The position numbers and the translations under genes were made by a program. The notes beneath the pieces were generated by a model. It saw nothing but the letters and a program-made list of their open reading frames with translations. It was not told the origin of the DNA and searched no databases. From Bradyrhizobium archetypum (GTDB taxonomy: Bacteria; Pseudomonadota; Alphaproteobacteria; Rhizobiales; Xanthobacteraceae), in assembly GCF_013114835.1 (NCBI RefSeq), contig NZ_JAAVLW010000006.1:469486-533485 (forward strand): DNA of 64,000 nucleotides, given 5' to 3'. This document shows, one piece after another, positions 42,129 through 52,602 of this stretch (position 1 is its first letter; each line of letters begins with the position of its first letter).

Positions 42129-43519
42129 TTCACCACGAAATCGATGCGCCGGTTCTGCGCCTTGCCCTGATCGTTATCGTTACCCGCAATCGGCTGTGTC
42201 GAACCGTAGCCGACCGCGCTGAACCGGTTGGCCGGCAATCCCGCCTTGACCAGGTAGTCGGCGACCGCCTGCGCCCGCCTCTCGGACAGCGCCTGGTTGG
42301 CCCCCTCGTCGCCGTCGCTATCGGTATGTCCTGATATCTCGATATTGGCGGTCGGACAGCGCAGCGCCGTTTCGATCAGCCGGTCGAGCAGACCTGCGGA
42401 ATCCGCGACGATGTCGGCCTTGCCCGGCTCGAAACGGATCCGGGCCTTGCCGAGCAGCTCGGTGAACAATTGCTGGCAGACCGTCGCATCCACCGGCGCT
42501 GCGGGCGGCTTGACCGAGATTTCCGGCTTGAACTGCCAGCGTGGCGGAAAATCTTTGCCAAGGCCGGCGCGGATCTGACTGGCGGCGTTTTCATAGAGCG
42601 CATCGCCCGACAGCGTCACCTCGCGGTCGGTCACGACGAGCGTGCCGGTTGACAGCCGCGACAGCGCACCGAGCGCAGGCACCACTGCGGCGGCGAAGCC
42701 TGATGGCGCGCCGATGCTCTCCTTCAGGTTGTCGACGACCTTTTCGCGAAAGAACTTGCGTCCCGCCGCCGCCACGAGCGCAGCATGGGCGTTGCCATCA
42801 GGCACATTGCCGGTCAGCGTCAGCGTCACCGCGACCGGATCCTTGTAGGCCTGGAAGATGTATGGTGGCGCCTTAATGTCGTTGGCCGCGACTGAATAGC
42901 CCTCGGGCAGATTTTTCAGCGCCGCGGCGATGGCTTCCCGGCCGCCGAGCTCGCGCGCCATGCCGGACAGGGTAACGCTGGTATCCGACAGCGTGATCTT
43001 GCCGTCCTTCAGCTTGCCGACCTGGTCGAGCAGCAACAGCGCGGCATCGTCGAAACGCGGCGGCGCACCGCGTGACAGATTCATCCGGTCGACCACTTCG
43101 ACGCCGCCGAGATTGGCGCGGGCCGCCTCCATCAGCCGGCCCTTGCTGGCCGGCAGCGGCGAGCTGCCCGATAGCGTCACCCGGACGACATCGCGCTCGG
43201 CCGACCAGACAAATGGCTTGGCCTCGGGAACGAGCCTGGTTTCATCGTTAACCAGCCGCACGCCCGGCACCGCTTCCACCGACGCCACCGCGCTCTGCCG
43301 GCCGTCTGCCGAGAAAGCATCCGCGGCAAGCGTTACGTCGCGGCCTGCGACCGATATTCGCCTCTTGTCGAGGACGGTATCCTTGAGGGCTGCGACCGAA
43401 CGCTGCGCCAGATCGGCTTCCAGCGGTTCAGTGCTGGTCCAGGCCGCGATAGCCCAGAAGATGACCAAAGGAATGATGCCCGGCCACCATTTGCCACTCC
43501 ACCTGAAAAGTCCGTGCAT
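42125..43519 (-). CDS. BON-domain/OmpA C-terminal peptidoglycan-binding protein
   Basis: From MHGLFRWSGKWWPG the product is 464 residues. One N-terminal helix (WWPGIIPLVIFWAIAAW) anchors it; then several BON-like repeats (for example ALKDTVLDKRRISVAGRDVTLAADAF and GKLKDGKITLSDTSVTLSGMA). The OmpA C-terminal domain is clear: IEISGHTDSDGDEGANQALSERRAQAVADYLVKAGL and NRRIDFVV. It tethers the inner membrane to peptidoglycan. The layout recalls Mycobacterium ArfA (OmpATb). Start at 43519 is favoured over one 12 codons earlier. Confidence 0.87.
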   Translation of the reverse strand: MHGLFRWSGKWWPGIIPLVIFWAIAAWTSTEPLEADLAQRSVAALKDTVLDKRRISVAGRDVTLAADAFSADGRQSAVASVEAVPGVRLVNDETRLVPEAKPFVWSAERDVVRVTLSGSSPLPASKGRLMEAARANLGGVEVVDRMNLSRGAPPRFDDAALLLLDQVGKLKDGKITLSDTSVTLSGMARELGGREAIAAALKNLPEGYSVAANDIKAPPYIFQAYKDPVAVTLTLTGNVPDGNAHAALVAAAGRKFFREKVVDNLKESIGAPSGFAAAVVPALGALSRLSTGTLVVTDREVTLSGDALYENAASQIRAGLGKDFPPRWQFKPEISVKPPAAPVDATVCQQLFTELLGKARIRFEPGKADIVADSAGLLDRLIETALRCPTANIEISGHTDSDGDEGANQALSERRAQAVADYLVKAGLPANRFSAVGYGSTQPIAGNDNDQGKAQNRRIDFVVK

Positions 43520-43685
43520 TCGAGTTCCCGCAGGGTCCGGACCGAGAGAAAACAAACCCTTGCGAGGCTGTCAAACCCGAAATGTCGCAGGCGCCGAAGA
43601 GCTCCGAAATTAGCCCGGCTAACAGTTTCTTCAGCGATCTTTCGCTAATTTCTGCCCGTAAATAACCGGGCAGCCCCGCACCTCA

Positions 43686-44744
43686 ATGAAACTGCTTCGC
43701 AACACCGTCATCCGCGCCGGACTGGAAGCGCTGTACTTCTCCGGAGCGCATTACCTGCTGCGACCGATCTTCGCAGGTGTCGGCGCCATTTTCATGCTGC
43801 ACCATGTCCGCCCCCGCCGTGACGGCGAGTTTCAGCCCAACCACCATCTCGAAGTCGAACCGGAATTCCTGCGGGCAATGCTGGCGCACCTTCGTACGCT
43901 CGATGTCGACATCGTCACCATGGACGAGGTGCATCAGCGGCTTCACGAGCGCAATTTCGCGCGCCGCTTCGTCTGCTTCACCCTCGATGACGGCTATCGC
44001 GACAACCGCGATTACGCTTTACCCGTGATGCGCGAATTTGACGCGCCCCTCACCGTCTACGCAACGAGCGATTTCGCTGAAGGCACCGGACGGTTGTGGT
44101 GGGTCGCGCTGGAACGGGCGATCGCCAAGGCTTCTTCGATCGAAGCCCTGGTCGGCGGCACCAAGACACGGCTCGACACCTCGACGCCGGCGGCCAAGCA
44201 GGCGGCCTTCGACCGCATGCATGACTGGTTGCGTTCACTGCCGACCGAGCACGACCTGCAGCGCGAAATCTCGGCGCTCTGCACGCGGCATGAGGTGGAC
44301 GAGACTTCGATCGCCCGCGAGCTCTGCATGTCCTGGGAAGAACTGAAGGCGTTCGCGGACGATCCGCTCGTGACGGTCGGCGCCCATACGATCACGCATT
44401 GCAACCTGGCGCGGCAGAGCGAAGAGATGGCCTCGTTCGAACTGACTGAGAGCCGCGCGCGGATCGAAGCGGCGCTGCAGCGCCCGATACGTCATCTCGC
44501 CTATCCCTATGGCGACCGGGTCGCGGCTGGCCGGCGCGAATTCGCGCTGGCGAAGGCGGCGGGATTCAAGACCGCGGTGACGACACGACCGGGCATGATC
44601 TTCCCGGAAAGCGCCGATCACCTGACCGCGCTGCAGCGGGTTTCGCTCAACGGCAACTACCAGGACGCGCGTATCCTCCCGGTCCTGACCTCCGGCGCCG
44701 CCACCGCGATGTGGAACGGTTTTCGTCGTATCGACGCGGCCTGA
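43686..44744 (+). CDS. Polysaccharide deacetylase (NodB homology) family protein
   Basis: A 352-residue carbohydrate esterase family 4 protein. Motif 1 is CFTLDDGYRDN (Asp-Asp), motif 2 is GAHTITHCNLARQ (His-x3-His) and a later segment is HLAYPYGDRVAAG. These bind the metal and the catalytic base in NodB-like deacetylases. Residues 17-40 contain a hydrophobic stretch (PIFAGVGAIFMLHHV) rather than a clear signal peptide. Substrate could be surface polysaccharide. Divergent from the OmpA-like gene, with 166 bases between. Confidence 0.88.
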   Translation: MKLLRNTVIRAGLEALYFSGAHYLLRPIFAGVGAIFMLHHVRPRRDGEFQPNHHLEVEPEFLRAMLAHLRTLDVDIVTMDEVHQRLHERNFARRFVCFTLDDGYRDNRDYALPVMREFDAPLTVYATSDFAEGTGRLWWVALERAIAKASSIEALVGGTKTRLDTSTPAAKQAAFDRMHDWLRSLPTEHDLQREISALCTRHEVDETSIARELCMSWEELKAFADDPLVTVGAHTITHCNLARQSEEMASFELTESRARIEAALQRPIRHLAYPYGDRVAAGRREFALAKAAGFKTAVTTRPGMIFPESADHLTALQRVSLNGNYQDARILPVLTSGAATAMWNGFRRIDAA

Positions 44745-44760
44745 AATCTTTCCACCAGTC

Positions 44761-44881
44761 GTCCCTGCGAACGCAAGGACCCCTAACCCCAAATGTCAGT
44801 TGTTGCACGTAGCTGGAGCGACAGTTCGCCATAACAACGAAGTCCTGTGGTTATGGGGTCCTTGCGTTCGCAGGGAGGACG
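44761..44881. repeat. Intergenic palindromic repeat, family A (copy 3)
   Basis: GTCCCTGCGAACGCAAGGAC is inverted as GTCCTTGCGTTCGCAGGGAG at the far end (one extra base), with ACCCCTAACC/GGTTATGGGGT continuing the pairing. About 70 bases lie between. This is the cleanest copy of the family and almost a closed palindrome. Confidence 0.85.
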
Positions 44882-44948
44882 AAAATTGGCGTCCTTGACT
44901 CGCACCGTCCCCCCGCCCAAAACCTCCGCAAGACAATGGAGGAAAGCA

Positions 44949-45749
44949 ATGTTCAAGGATCTGTTCTCGCTTAATGGCCGGATCGCGCTGGTGACGGGCG
45001 GCTCGCGCGGCATCGGCAAGATGATCGCGGCTGGCTTTCTCGCGCAGGGCGCGGCGAAGGTCTACATCACCGCGCGCAAGGCCGGTCCCTGCGAAGCGAC
45101 CGCCAAAGAACTCTCGTCCGCCTATGACGGCGAATGCATCGCGCTGCCGATCGATATCTCCACCGTCGCGGGCTGCGACAAGCTCGCCGGCGAAATCATC
45201 AAACTCGAGCCGAAGCTCGACATCCTCGTCAACAATGCCGGCGCGGCGTGGGGCGCGGAATTCGACGAGTTTCCGGAAAGCGGCTGGGACAAAGTGATGG
45301 ACCTCAACGTCAAATCGCTGTTCTTTCTGACCAAGGCGCTGGCGAAGCCGCTGCGCGCGGCGGCCTCGGCCGAACGGCCGGCCAAGGTGATCAACATTGC
45401 GTCGGTCGACGGCATCTTCGTCGCCGCGACGGAGACCTACTCCTATGCCGCGAGCAAGGCCGCGGTGATCCATTTGACGAGGCGCATGGCGGCCAAGCTG
45501 ATCAAGGACAACATCAACGTCACGGCGATCGCACCGGGCGCCTTCGCATCGGACATGAACCGCGCAGCACGCGACCAGTCCGATGCGGTGGCCAAGCGCG
45601 TTCCGGCGCGGCGCATCGGCACCGACGAGGATATGGCCGGTGTTGCGATCTACCTCGCCTCGCGGGCGGGCGACTATGTCGTTGGCAACACGATCGCCGT
45701 CGATGGCGGCGTGGTTTACGCCACAGCGGGAAGTGAGATTGCGGGATAG
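44949..45749 (+). CDS. Short-chain dehydrogenase/reductase (SDR)
   Basis: From MFKDLFSLNGRIALVTGGSRGIGKMIA the product is 266 residues, a classical SDR: NAD(P) motif TGGSRGIG, NNAGAAWG, catalytic Ser in INIASVDGIF and YSYAASKAA (Tyr-x3-Lys), and end VVGNTIAVDGGV. The ribosome site AATGGAGG is near the ATG. The upstream frame extension lies in the family A repeat and is rejected. Substrate unknown; convergent with the box cluster. Confidence 0.92.
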   Translation: MFKDLFSLNGRIALVTGGSRGIGKMIAAGFLAQGAAKVYITARKAGPCEATAKELSSAYDGECIALPIDISTVAGCDKLAGEIIKLEPKLDILVNNAGAAWGAEFDEFPESGWDKVMDLNVKSLFFLTKALAKPLRAAASAERPAKVINIASVDGIFVAATETYSYAASKAAVIHLTRRMAAKLIKDNINVTAIAPGAFASDMNRAARDQSDAVAKRVPARRIGTDEDMAGVAIYLASRAGDYVVGNTIAVDGGVVYATAGSEIAG

Positions 45750-45759
45750 TCAAAACCAG

Positions 45760-45882
45760 CGTCGTCACGGCGAACGCCGGGACCCATACCGCGTGATGCA
45801 TCAATTGGGTGCGATGGCAGACGCCATGCCAAAACAACGGCGCCCGGTGGTTATGGGCCCCGGCTCAGGGGCGGGGCGACGG
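45760..45882. repeat. Intergenic palindromic repeat, family A (copy 4)
   Basis: GTCGTCACGGCGAACGCCGG plus GACCCATACC at the left and GGTTATGGGCCCCGGCTCAG at the right form imperfect inverted ends. Lies between the convergent SDR and 94-residue protein genes. Confidence 0.7.
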
Positions 45883-45886
45883 GAGT

Positions 45887-46171
45887 TCACGTCTCTTTCT
45901 CCCCGTATTCGTAATCCGCCTTCGGCGCGTTGGACAATTCGCGCTCCAGCGCTTCGCGGTAACGCAGGCAGCCGCGCAGGAATTTCGGCCAGGGCGGGAC
46001 GGCTACTTCAGGCGTGACCCGCTCGGGCAGCAATCCCCAGAGATCGGGATGGTGCCAGCATAGATCGTGACCGGTGCTGTCGCGGTGCGCGCGGATGCCG
46101 GCCCTGAGGCGCTTCACCTCCGCGACCAGTTGGTCGCGGTTCATTGCTGCAAGGTCCTGATCGGGGTCCAT
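45887..46171 (-). CDS. Small conserved protein downstream of boxB
   Basis: A 94-residue soluble protein: an N-terminal helix MNRDQLVAEVKRLRAGIRAHRDSTGHDLCWHHPDLWGLLPE then PPWPKFLRGCLRYREALERELSNA. The CWHHPDLWGLLP core is distinctive and seems like a conserved small family often annotated hypothetical. It follows boxB by 26 bases on the same strand, so probably co-transcribed. Function unknown; the Cys/His core may bind metal, by inference. Confidence 0.72.
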   Translation of the reverse strand: MDPDQDLAAMNRDQLVAEVKRLRAGIRAHRDSTGHDLCWHHPDLWGLLPERVTPEVAVPPWPKFLRGCLRYREALERELSNAPKADYEYGEKET

Positions 46172-46197
46172 CTACTGCTCCCCGATGAAGGGGTGGT

Positions 46198-47643
46198 TCA
46201 GCTTTCGATCTTCACGTACTCGAAATCGCCGGGCTTGTTGTCGATGCCAACTTTCGGCGGCGATATCCAGGAAGCGAATGCGCCGATTTCGGTCACCGGC
46301 TTCATCAGCGAGGCGATGAAGTCGCCATCCTGCGACGAAGGCAACCATTCGCTCCTGCGTTTGTTCCAGGTGGCGTCGTCGATCAGCACGCCCTCGGGAG
46401 TGGCATTGATATCCTTGAACTCGCCGATCTGGCGATGGAACGCGACGTTCGGCAGCGTCAGCTTGAACTGATAACCGGCTGTCGAAATCACCTTGTTCCA
46501 GCGCAGCATGCCCTTGACGCAATCCTGCGTGTAATCGTCGCGCAGCCGCATGTTGAGCGCGGTCAGCGCCGGCTCGTCGACGCGCTTGATCACGCCGTCG
46601 ACCAGCTTGAGCACCGGATAGGTGGCGTTCTTGAGCTGGTGATCATCGTCGATCTGCGTCTCCTTGTAGCGGCCTTTGATGCCGGCGTTGAAGGCATTCG
46701 CCGCATTGGTCGAAACTTCCGAGCCAAAGAGATCGAGCGACAGCGAATAATGCAGGTTCAGCTTCTTCTGGATCGTCGGAAGATCGATGACGCCGAGCGC
46801 GCGCACCTTGGCGATATCGGTGGGATCGGTGATGCCGGCTTCCCTCATCGCCTCGCAAGTGCGCTGTACGACGCGGGTGATTCCGCTCTCGCCGACGAAC
46901 ATATGATGGGCTTCTTCGGTCAGCATGAAGCGGCAGGTGCGCGACAGCGGATCGAAGCCGGATTGCGCCAGCGAGTGCAACTGCATCTTGCCGTCGCGGT
47001 CGGTGAAATAGGTGAACATGAAGAACGACAGCCAGTCCGGCGTCGCCTCGTTGAAGGCGCCGAGCATGCGCGGTGAGTCCGCATCGCCGGAGCGGCGGCG
47101 CAACAAATCATCGGCCTCCTCACGGCCGTCGCGGCCGAAATATTTCTGCAAGAGATAGACCATCGCCCAGAGATGGCGGCCTTCCTCGACATTGACCTGG
47201 AACAGGTTGCGCAGGTCGTAGAGCGAGGGCGCAGTCTTGCCGAGATGGCGCTGCTGCTCGACGGAAGCTGGCTCGGTGTCGCCCTGGATCACGATCAGGC
47301 GGCGCAGCATGGCGCGGTATTCGCCGGGGACTTCCTGCCAAGCCGGCTTGCCGTAATGCTCGCCGAAGGGAATGACGCGATTTTCTTCTTGGGGAGCAAG
47401 AAGGATGCCCCAGCGATATTCTGGCATTTTCACATAGTCGAACTTGGCCCAGCCGCGCGGATCGACCGAATAGGCGGTGCGCAGATAAACCAGCGACTGC
47501 TGGAAACCTTCCGGCCCCATGTCGCCCCACCAGTCCATGTAGCCGGGGTGCCAGCCCTCCAGGGCTTTCAGCACCTGGCGATCTTCGCTGAGATTCACAT
47601 TGTTCGGAATCTTGGTCGAATAGTCGACGTTCATGTAGTTCAT
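46198..47643 (-). CDS. boxB: Benzoyl-CoA 2,3-epoxidase subunit B
   Basis: From MNYMNVDYSTKIPNNVNLSED the product is 481 residues, the di-iron oxygenase component of aerobic benzoyl-CoA degradation. Ferritin-like metal sites are visible: EEGRHLWAMVYLL and LTEEAHHMFVGE, both ExxH. BoxB with the reductase BoxA makes 2,3-epoxybenzoyl-CoA using NADPH and O2. Start at MNYMN is supported because the upstream 23 codons lie in the family E repeat. boxC lies upstream on the same strand, with the repeat between. boxA was not found in this window. Confidence 0.95.
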   Translation of the reverse strand: MNYMNVDYSTKIPNNVNLSEDRQVLKALEGWHPGYMDWWGDMGPEGFQQSLVYLRTAYSVDPRGWAKFDYVKMPEYRWGILLAPQEENRVIPFGEHYGKPAWQEVPGEYRAMLRRLIVIQGDTEPASVEQQRHLGKTAPSLYDLRNLFQVNVEEGRHLWAMVYLLQKYFGRDGREEADDLLRRRSGDADSPRMLGAFNEATPDWLSFFMFTYFTDRDGKMQLHSLAQSGFDPLSRTCRFMLTEEAHHMFVGESGITRVVQRTCEAMREAGITDPTDIAKVRALGVIDLPTIQKKLNLHYSLSLDLFGSEVSTNAANAFNAGIKGRYKETQIDDDHQLKNATYPVLKLVDGVIKRVDEPALTALNMRLRDDYTQDCVKGMLRWNKVISTAGYQFKLTLPNVAFHRQIGEFKDINATPEGVLIDDATWNKRRSEWLPSSQDGDFIASLMKPVTEIGAFASWISPPKVGIDNKPGDFEYVKIES

Positions 47644-47670
47644 TGGGGCCTCCCGTGTTTGGGGGTGTTT

Positions 47671-47741
47671 AGCGAATAGCGAATGGCGAGTAGCGAATGG
47701 GAAGAAGGGCAACTATTCGCCACTCCCTATTCGCTATTCGC
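47671..47741. repeat. Inverted repeat, family E (copy 2), between boxC and boxB
   Basis: AGCGAATAGCGAATGGCGAG is inverted as CACTCCCTATTCGCTATTCG at the other end. It resembles 25388-25444. The hairpin sits between boxC and boxB and could affect read-through or mRNA stability. Confidence 0.75.
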
Positions 47742-47745
47742 CCCC

Positions 47746-49446
<1,701 letters not shown>

Positions 49447-49493
49447 TGGGCCACCCTCTGTCGTTTTCTCTGATTCAGACTTGATCAATTAGA

Positions 49494-49562
49494 TGCACAA
49501 TAATGCATGTTTTCGAACGAGTCTAGTCGAAAACGCTGGAACATGCATTTTGTTTCATGTTC
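49494..49562 (-). promoter_or_regulatory. Putative BoxR operator region before boxC
   Basis: TGCA-CAATAA-TGCA (49494-49507) and a third TGCA (49544-49547) match the TGCA-N6-TGCA direct repeats known for BzdR/BoxR operators. Two perfect inverted repeats are also present: GTTTTCGA/TCGAAAAC (49509-49534) and GAACATG/CATGTTC (49539-49562). The region gives boxC its own regulated promoter. Confidence 0.65.
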
Positions 49563-50091
49563 GGCCGGCAGCCGCGAGGGTCACCCAATCGGTCACGGCA
49601 AGCTGCGGGCGGGCCAGTTTGGCCTTGATGAGCGCCGCGAGGCGCGCGACCGGAAAGCTATCGGCAAAGCCGTGGCCACCGGCATTCCGCATCCCCAGCA
49701 CGTCGATTTCGCCAAGCGCCTCCCCTAGCATGCGCGCGGCGACATGCGGCTTCTGCATGCGCAGCCGCAAATTCGCGGTCGCGATCAGGATACAGGCGCG
49801 CAGCAATATCCGTTCGCGGCCGCCCTGCGGCGCCGCCGCCCACACCGCTTCCAGGATCTCCTGCGCCTCCCAGAAGTAGCCGCGGTCGTTGAGCATGATG
49901 CCGTAGCGCAGCGCCGGGTGGCGCGCCGGCACGTAGCCCTGGAAGCGCGGCGGCACCAAAGCTGCGATCTGCATCAGGGTTTCGTAATCGGCCCCGGCCT
50001 TCTCGGACACGCCTGGCACATAAGCCCATCGCGGCAGCGGCAGATTGCCGGCGCCTGATGGCGGCGCACTCATCGGGGCACCGTCCCGCAA
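49555..50091 (-). CDS. DUF309 domain protein in the box cluster
   Basis: A 178-residue soluble helical protein. Its core RGYFWEAQEILEAVWAAAPQGGRERILLRACILIATANLRL matches DUF309 (FWExHExLExxW pattern, here FWEAQEILEAVW). Function unknown in the family. It lies between boxC and an alpha/beta hydrolase gene (12-base gap). Start may be Met7 (50073). Co-transcription suggests a link to benzoyl-CoA metabolism. Confidence 0.78.
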   Translation of the reverse strand: MRDGAPMSAPPSGAGNLPLPRWAYVPGVSEKAGADYETLMQIAALVPPRFQGYVPARHPALRYGIMLNDRGYFWEAQEILEAVWAAAPQGGRERILLRACILIATANLRLRMQKPHVAARMLGEALGEIDVLGMRNAGGHGFADSFPVARLAALIKAKLARPQLAVTDWVTLAAAGRT

Positions 50092-50103
50092 GGCGAAGAT
50101 GCG

Positions 50104-50922
50104 TTACGCGGCGCGTCCTTGCGAGCCGTCATCGGCATGCAACAGCGCCTTTGCGAATTCCGTGATCGCATCGAGCGTCGCCTCCGGCGCTTCGCGATGC
50201 GGCTGATGTCCCGCGCCCGGAATCACAGTCACATCGACCGGACAGTAGCACTCGTCCCTGGCAATCTCGACCTGGCGCATCGTGCCGTACTGGTCGTCGA
50301 CGCCTTGCACGATCGCGATCGGCACGCGGATATAGGCGAGATATTCGGAAATATCCCAATTGCGGAAATCGGGATCGAGCCAGGCGTCATTCCAGCCATA
50401 GAAGGCGTTATCGACGTGGCGGTGCCAGCGCGACAGCTTGCCCTTCAGATTCGTGGTCTCATAGATGGTCCGGATCTGCGCAATCGAGGCGATCGAAATA
50501 TTCTCGACGATGAAATGCGGCGCGATCAGCGCGAGACCCTGCACGCGGTGATCCTGATGCGAACCGGCATAGATCGCCGCGATCGAGGCGCCATCGGAAT
50601 GACCGAGCAGAAGCCCGCGGCGAAAGCCGATCTTGTCGAGCAGCTTCGGCAGCACGTCGAGCGCTTCGATATGCATGTAGTCGAGCGGCCGCGGCAATTT
50701 CACCGGCGTCGATGCGCCGTAGCCGGCGCGCGAATAGACGAACACGCCGGCGCCGGTCGCGGCCTGCAGCCTGTCGGGAAAGTCGCCCCACAGCGCGGCC
50801 GAGCCGAGGCCCTCATGCAGCATCACGATGGTAGGTGCGCTCTCGGGCGACGGGCCGATCATGCGGTATTCGAGATGCGAGGCGCCAACAGTGAGGAAGC
50901 CTGAGGGGGTAAGGGTGGTCAT
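50104..50922 (-). CDS. Alpha/beta fold hydrolase in the box cluster
   Basis: A 272-residue alpha/beta hydrolase: oxyanion HEGLGSAALWGDFPDRL, nucleophile GHSDGASIAAIY (Ser), Asp in GVDDQYGTMRQVE and His in GAGHQPHREAPEAT. In other box clusters a hydrolase of this type (often called BoxE/BoxD neighbour or benzoyl-CoA thioesterase-like) is frequent, but the exact substrate is not shown. It could hydrolyse CoA esters to save CoA. A family C repeat separates it from the ligase gene. Confidence 0.82.
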   Translation of the reverse strand: MTTLTPSGFLTVGASHLEYRMIGPSPESAPTIVMLHEGLGSAALWGDFPDRLQAATGAGVFVYSRAGYGASTPVKLPRPLDYMHIEALDVLPKLLDKIGFRRGLLLGHSDGASIAAIYAGSHQDHRVQGLALIAPHFIVENISIASIAQIRTIYETTNLKGKLSRWHRHVDNAFYGWNDAWLDPDFRNWDISEYLAYIRVPIAIVQGVDDQYGTMRQVEIARDECYCPVDVTVIPGAGHQPHREAPEATLDAITEFAKALLHADDGSQGRAA

Positions 50923-50937
50923 GTGCTAATCTTGCTC

Positions 50938-51020
50938 CGTCATTCCGGACGGATCGCGAAGCGAGCCGATCCGGAATCTTGAGATTCCGGGTCGCGCTAT
51001 CGCGCGTCCCGGAATGACGA
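50938..51020. repeat. Intergenic palindromic repeat, family C (copy 2)
   Basis: CGTCATTCCGGACGGATCGC at the left and CGCGTCCCGGAATGACG at the right are inverted, with CCGGAATCTTGAGATTCCGG as an inner hairpin. It separates the benzoate-CoA ligase and hydrolase genes. Confidence 0.8.
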
Positions 51021-51022
51021 CA

Positions 51023-52567
51023 TCAATTATGTTCCCGCAGCTTGAATCTTTGAATCTTCCCCGTCGCCGTTTTCGGCAGGCTGTCCACCACGTCGATCCA
51101 GCGCGGATATTTCCAGGGGCCGATCTTTTGCTTGACGTGCTCCTTCAGCGCCTCATTCAGACCATCGGTCTTGGCGCCGGCGCGCAGCACGACGAAGGCT
51201 TTTGGTTTCAGCAGGCCTTCGCTGTCGGCCTCGGGCACCACGGCGGCTTCCAGCACGGCCGGGTGGGTGATCAGCGCGCTCTCGACCTCGAATGGCGAAA
51301 CCCAGATGCCGGAGACCTTGAACATGTCGTCGCTGCGTCCGCAGAAGGTGTAACGGCCATCAGCATCGCGGACGTACTTGTCGCCGGTGCGAGTCCAATG
51401 GCCTTCGAAGGTCGAGCGGCTCTTGGCGCGCTGATTCCAGTAGCCCTCGCCGGCCGAGGGCGCATCGACCAGGAGTTCGCCGACCTCGCCGTCAGCAACC
51501 TCGTTGCCCGCTTCATTGACCAGCCGCACCTTGTAGCCGGGTACCGGACGTCCCGACGAACCGTATTTGATGTCGCTGGGCGCGTTCGACAGGAAGATGT
51601 GCAACAGCTCGGTCGAGCCGACGCCGTCGAGAATGTCGACGCCGAAACGCGCCTTCCACGCGTTGCCGACCGATTCCGGCAGCGCCTCGCCGGCGGAGGT
51701 GCAGATGCGCAAGCGATTGCCGGCGCGGGCGTCCTTCAGCGTCTCGTCGTTGAGCATCGCGGCGAACAGCGTCGGCACGCCGTAGAAGATGGTCGGGTTA
51801 TATTTGTTCAGCAGCGCAAACATCGCAGCCGGCGTCGGCCGGTCGGTATGCAGGACCGTGGAAGCGCCGACCGACATCGGAAAGGTCATTGCGTTGCCGA
51901 GGCCATAGGCGAAGAACAGTTTTGCTGCTGATAAGCAGACATCGTCCTCGCGGATGCCGAGCACCTGTTTTGCATAGGTATCCGCCGTCGCGGCCAGATT
52001 GGAGTGCAGGTGCCGCACGCCCTTCGGCATGCCGGTCGAGCCGGACGAATAGAGCCAGAACGCCGGCTCGTCGGGATGCGTCGCGGCGGTCGCAAACGTG
52101 TCGCTTTCACGTGCGAGCTCGTCTGAGAGTCTTTTGTGGCCGTGCGCGTCCTTGCCCGACACGACCACGTGCTCGAGATCGGGCATGCGCGTGATGATGT
52201 CATTGACGACCGGCAACAGCGCTTCGGAGACGAACAGCACGCGCGCGCGGCAATCCCCGAGAATGTAGGCATATTGCTCCGACGTCAGTAGCGTGTTGAG
52301 CGGCACCGGTACGACACCGGCGCGGATCGCGCCGAGAAACACACACGGGAAATCCACCGTATCCAGCATGATCATCGCCACGCGCTCCTCGCGGCGGACG
52401 TCGAGCCGGCGCAGCATGTTGGCGACGCGGCGGGTCTGCCGCTGGAGCTCGCTGTAGGTGAGTTCGGAGACCGTATCGGTGAAGGCAAGCTTGGCCCCGC
52501 GGCCATCGTCGACATTGCGATCAAGCAGCCAGGTCACCGCATTGTACGAACCGGACGTGCCGCTCAC
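51023..52567 (-). CDS. bclA: Benzoate-CoA ligase
   Basis: A 514-residue ANL-superfamily ligase. ATP/AMP motifs: WLYSSGSTGMPKGVRHLHSN (P-loop), DILDGVGSTELLHIFLSN, YVRDADGRYTFCGRSDDMFKVSGIWVSPFEVE and the C-terminal catalytic lysine in LPKTATGKIQRFKLRE. It activates benzoate to benzoyl-CoA. The start is GTG at 52567 with GGGAG just upstream. Divergent from boxR, sharing a 127-base control region. The benzoate rather than hydroxybenzoate preference is inferred from context. Confidence 0.93.
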   Translation of the reverse strand: MSGTSGSYNAVTWLLDRNVDDGRGAKLAFTDTVSELTYSELQRQTRRVANMLRRLDVRREERVAMIMLDTVDFPCVFLGAIRAGVVPVPLNTLLTSEQYAYILGDCRARVLFVSEALLPVVNDIITRMPDLEHVVVSGKDAHGHKRLSDELARESDTFATAATHPDEPAFWLYSSGSTGMPKGVRHLHSNLAATADTYAKQVLGIREDDVCLSAAKLFFAYGLGNAMTFPMSVGASTVLHTDRPTPAAMFALLNKYNPTIFYGVPTLFAAMLNDETLKDARAGNRLRICTSAGEALPESVGNAWKARFGVDILDGVGSTELLHIFLSNAPSDIKYGSSGRPVPGYKVRLVNEAGNEVADGEVGELLVDAPSAGEGYWNQRAKSRSTFEGHWTRTGDKYVRDADGRYTFCGRSDDMFKVSGIWVSPFEVESALITHPAVLEAAVVPEADSEGLLKPKAFVVLRAGAKTDGLNEALKEHVKQKIGPWKYPRWIDVVDSLPKTATGKIQRFKLREHN

Positions 52568-52590
52568 GACGCTTCTCCCTGAGCTTTTAA

Positions 52591-52602
52591 GAATTATAAT
52601 TC
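52591..52602. promoter_or_regulatory. Palindromic element in the bclA-boxR divergent region
   Basis: GAATTATAATTC is a perfect 12-bp palindrome that contains TATAAT on both strands, so it may be an operator laid over the bclA -10. A TTGACA on the same strand (52628-52633) is 29 bases away, too far for a standard promoter pair. No TGCA repeat is present here. Confidence 0.45.
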
